Shown: piece by piece, positions 30,961-32,532 of the stretch | Numbering within the stretch: the first letter of the stretch is position 1 | Layout of the letters: every line of letters begins with the position of its first letter | DNA from: Bacteroidales bacterium | Lineage (GTDB): Bacteria; Bacteroidota; Bacteroidia; Bacteroidales; UBA932 | Assembly: GCA_016290385.1 (NCBI GenBank) | Contig: JAEETO010000016.1 | Location: 1-32,532 of the forward strand | Length of the DNA stretch: 32,532 nt | Direction: 5' to 3' | Position numbers and translations under genes: made by a program | The notes under the pieces: model-generated | Told to the model about the DNA's origin: nothing | Database searches by the model: none | The model's input: the letters and a program-made list of their open reading frames with translations, nothing else

Positions 30961-31006
30961 GGCACTAGTGGAATAGTTCTACTATTCATATTGCTTCAGA
31001 CATCGT

Positions 31007-31600
31007 TTAACGTATCCTTTTGAATCGCATACCTTTATACCAGATGTAGCGCTTATTGAAAAGGACACGCTCATTAATAGGAGTATAATAATAAATATCG
31101 AAGTTAACGGGCTGAACGAGGGATATTCGAAAGAGGTTGCTATTCGTATCAGACACGATATAGTTACTACTAGACACATTAGCCTGTAATGGAAAAGGAA
31201 CTATAGTGGTATCTCCATCTGGCAATGCAAGATAGGCTGCCACTGAGAAGTCTTCAACTATAATTTTATGATCCAATTGTACGCTATTATCTGAAAACCA
31301 GTAATCAAACCCATTAACCCTCAATTTCCATTTTGTATGGGGAATCAAGTTAATATCGAGTATAAATGTCGTAGTCGTATCTGCAGAAACTTCCTCAAAA
31401 ACAGTAATGGGGATATTATGAACATCCGATAAACCACTTACTACTTGAATTTCATTTGATTTTTCTCCAGCATACCATTTTCCATTTGAAACTTTTCTAT
31501 GAAAACCAGCAGAGTAATTGTAGGTATACATGCTATCCTTATCAAAACGAAACCAATGCTCATATGGAAACAAAGTTTGCTGACCATAACGTGTATTTAG
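31007..31600 (-). pseudogene. AT-rich gene remnant, 5' end lost at the insertion sequence
   Basis: I do not recognise the family. An open frame of 197 codons runs from an in-frame stop at 31601-31603 to the TAA at 31007, with no credible start codon or signal peptide near its beginning; the only early options are a TTG at 31573 and internal Met codons. The first residues (LNTRYGQQTLFPYEHWF) look like the middle of a protein. The rest is beta-rich with many Asn, Tyr and Thr, as in secreted or surface proteins of Bacteroidota. The transposase stop is only 18 bases from the open boundary, so the insertion sequence probably removed or separated the 5' part. Base composition is clearly more AT-rich than the rest of the window, suggesting acquisition by transfer. 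Confidence 0.6.
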
Positions 31601-32532
31601 TCAAGCCTGCTAAACCCCTATCCCGCGACAATCGCGAGACGAGAGCGCTCACAGGCATATTGGTTTTCGTGTTCAAAAATCGTATTCTCAAGGCATCTGA
31701 CCAGCGTCTTCAGCCAGGAGACAAATAAGGAGGCAGCATGTTTGTTCATCCAGTGCCTCATGTTGTATGCTGCAGCAGCCATCAGCGTGTTGATAGCATC
31801 ACCGCGTGTCCCTTTCAGGAAGTTCCGGATCATCCGGTGGTCGGATTTCAGGTGGCCGATCACCGGCTCGATGCCGGCTCGCTTGCTGAACTTCTTCCTT
31901 GCTTTCCGTTTCTGGTAGTAACTCTGCCCGGGCTTCCCGCTCGACGGGATGCTGATCTCCGTGGCACCCACCCATTTCCTTCCACGATAGCCGCGGTCGG
32001 TAACCGCCTCTGAGGGAGTGTAACCTGTCAACCGGCTGATCTGGTCCAGATGAGCAGGCAGCGTATGTCCGTCATACGGGTTCCCCGTAAACGCCAAGGC
32101 GCTTACGATCAGGCCACTGCTAGAGATGCATTCCACCTCCGGCTCATGCAGGCTGTAAATCTTATTCGTATCGCTTCGCTCCTGGTTAATCACCCGCATG
32201 AACAACGACAACTCCTTTCCGTAGGACGACAGCTGGTGCTCGTTCATCTTCCGTGTGATATCGTTCACCATCGCCCGCGCTATCGTCCGCATGCGCTTCA
32301 CGGCTTTCTTCCCCTCCTTCATCCGCGTCGGATGGTTCATGAAACGGACCTTCAGTTTCAGCGCCTTCAACTCACGCGTGTATGTCCGACGGAGTTCGAT
32401 GGCTTCTCTTCTCGACATGTCCAGGACCTTCGCGATGATCTTCCGGTACAGCTTAGCGTCCGTCGGGAACGTGATGTTCTTCTCCTGCACCGTGCTGTCG
32501 ATCATCACCGACTTCATCTCCTTCGCCGTGAT
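31601..32532 (-). mobile_element. Insertion sequence, IS5/IS1182-like, right end beyond window
   Basis: The element contains a DDE transposase and returns to GC-rich composition beside the AT-rich remnant. Its left boundary is placed near 31601 because the neighbouring frame breaks there, but the terminal inverted repeat cannot be confirmed without the other end. Confidence 0.65.
31618..32532 (-). CDS. DDE transposase, IS5/IS1182-like (N-terminus beyond window)
   Basis: The frame is open from the right edge to the TAG at 31618, giving 304 residues of the C-terminal part. It contains an Asp of the catalytic triad in VMIDSTVQEKNITFPTDAKLY, a second in SEAVTDRGYRGRKWVG, and the Glu in KRAGIEPVIGHLKSDHRM, followed by NFLKGTRGDAINTLMAAAAYN, which is typical of the IS5/IS1182-like group. 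Between the first two lies a basic helical region. The reading frame is intact in the visible part, so the element may be active. The apparent Met at 32517 is internal (ITAKEMKSVM), not the start. The transposase end lies 18 bases from the broken neighbouring gene. Confidence 0.88.
   Translation of the reverse strand: MTAKEMKSVMIDSTVQEKNITFPTDAKLYRKIIAKVLDMSRREAIELRRTYTRELKALKLKVRFMNHPTRMKEGKKAVKRMRTIARAMVNDITRKMNEHQLSSYGKELSLFMRVINQERSDTNKIYSLHEPEVECISSSGLIVSALAFTGNPYDGHTLPAHLDQISRLTGYTPSEAVTDRGYRGRKWVGATEISIPSSGKPGQSYYQKRKARKKFSKRAGIEPVIGHLKSDHRMIRNFLKGTRGDAINTLMAAAAYNMRHWMNKHAASLFVSWLKTLVRCLENTIFEHENQYACERSRLAIVAG

Larger units (their letters stand above)
30637..31006. other. Gene-free region rich in hairpins
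   Basis: No convincing coding sequence is seen; the short open frames here have Arg/Pro-rich composition and no start context. Hairpins include TGCGCC-GGCT-GGCGCA (30684-30699), GCATCCG-CCTAC-CGGATGC (30736-30754) and two large related stem-loops described separately. A TATTTTTG box on the plus strand (30806-30813) precedes the second large stem-loop. The right part turns AT-rich. Confidence 0.5.

Noticed and set aside
30699-30968. Open plus-strand frame of 89 codons in the hairpin region
   Set aside because: No promoter or ribosome site at its start, Arg/Pro/Cys-rich composition, and it reads straight through several hairpins.
1-32532. CRISPR array
   Set aside because: No series of regularly spaced direct repeats was seen anywhere; the repeats found are palindromic and irregularly placed.

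Overview
The window looks like a chromosomal segment of a member of the Bacteroidota, most likely an uncultured gut-type Bacteroidales. The evidence is the recurrent TAnnTTTG -7 promoter box upstream of many genes, the near absence of Shine-Dalgarno sites, and gene families typical of the phylum: GH92 mannosidase, DUF4369/TlpA-like lipoproteins, a GT3 glycogen synthase fused to an alpha-glucan phosphorylase, and an ileS-dksA-lspA cluster. Most of the DNA is GC-rich. The last 1.5 kb holds an AT-rich gene remnant cut by an insertion sequence.

Layout from left to right. Positions 1-3392: a large multi-pass membrane protein of probable mechanosensitive-channel type, truncated by the left edge, is divergent from a small seven-helix membrane protein and a BIG_2 lipoprotein. 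Positions 3415-10115 are a carbohydrate-active block. On the minus strand it has an AbrB-type regulator, an acyltransferase, a GH92 mannosidase and an esterase/sialidase-like fusion. Divergent from these is a GH5 lipoprotein. The AbrB and GH5 promoters overlap at a perfect 19-bp palindrome. Positions 10105-11967: a thioredoxin-like lipoprotein and a one-helix membrane protein. Positions 12055-16723: a GC-rich palindrome, tRNA-Ser(UGA) with an unusual inverted copy of its 3' end, lspA, a dksA-like gene and ileS. The ileS gene carries an in-frame palindromic repeat, and tsaB carries one arm of the same repeat. Positions 16807-17307: a CvpA-family protein.

Positions 17406-22653 hold the most interesting unit, a self-contained double-glycine peptide production and secretion locus. 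In order it has a 51-residue membrane mini-protein, a structured terminator-like element, a C39-peptidase ABC exporter, two tiny tandem genes with Gly-Gly leaders, a hairpin, a TolC-like outer-membrane channel and an HlyD-like adaptor. Both predicted mature peptides are helical and contain a GxxxG motif, as in two-peptide (class IIb) bacteriocins. The second peptide has a perfect AGGAGG site, which is rare in this phylum. The parts would work together as follows: the ABC protein cleaves each leader and exports the peptide, and the adaptor and channel carry it across the outer membrane. The 51-residue protein is a candidate immunity factor.

Positions 22656-30599: housekeeping genes tsaB, a thioredoxin-fold lipoprotein that has lost its CxxC, a HIT protein, greA (with a short upstream ORF and attenuator-like hairpin in its leader), ribF and the glycogen synthase/phosphorylase fusion. 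Positions 30637-31006 contain no convincing gene but several hairpins. Positions 31007-32532 hold the interrupted AT-rich gene and an IS5/IS1182-like transposase running off the right edge.
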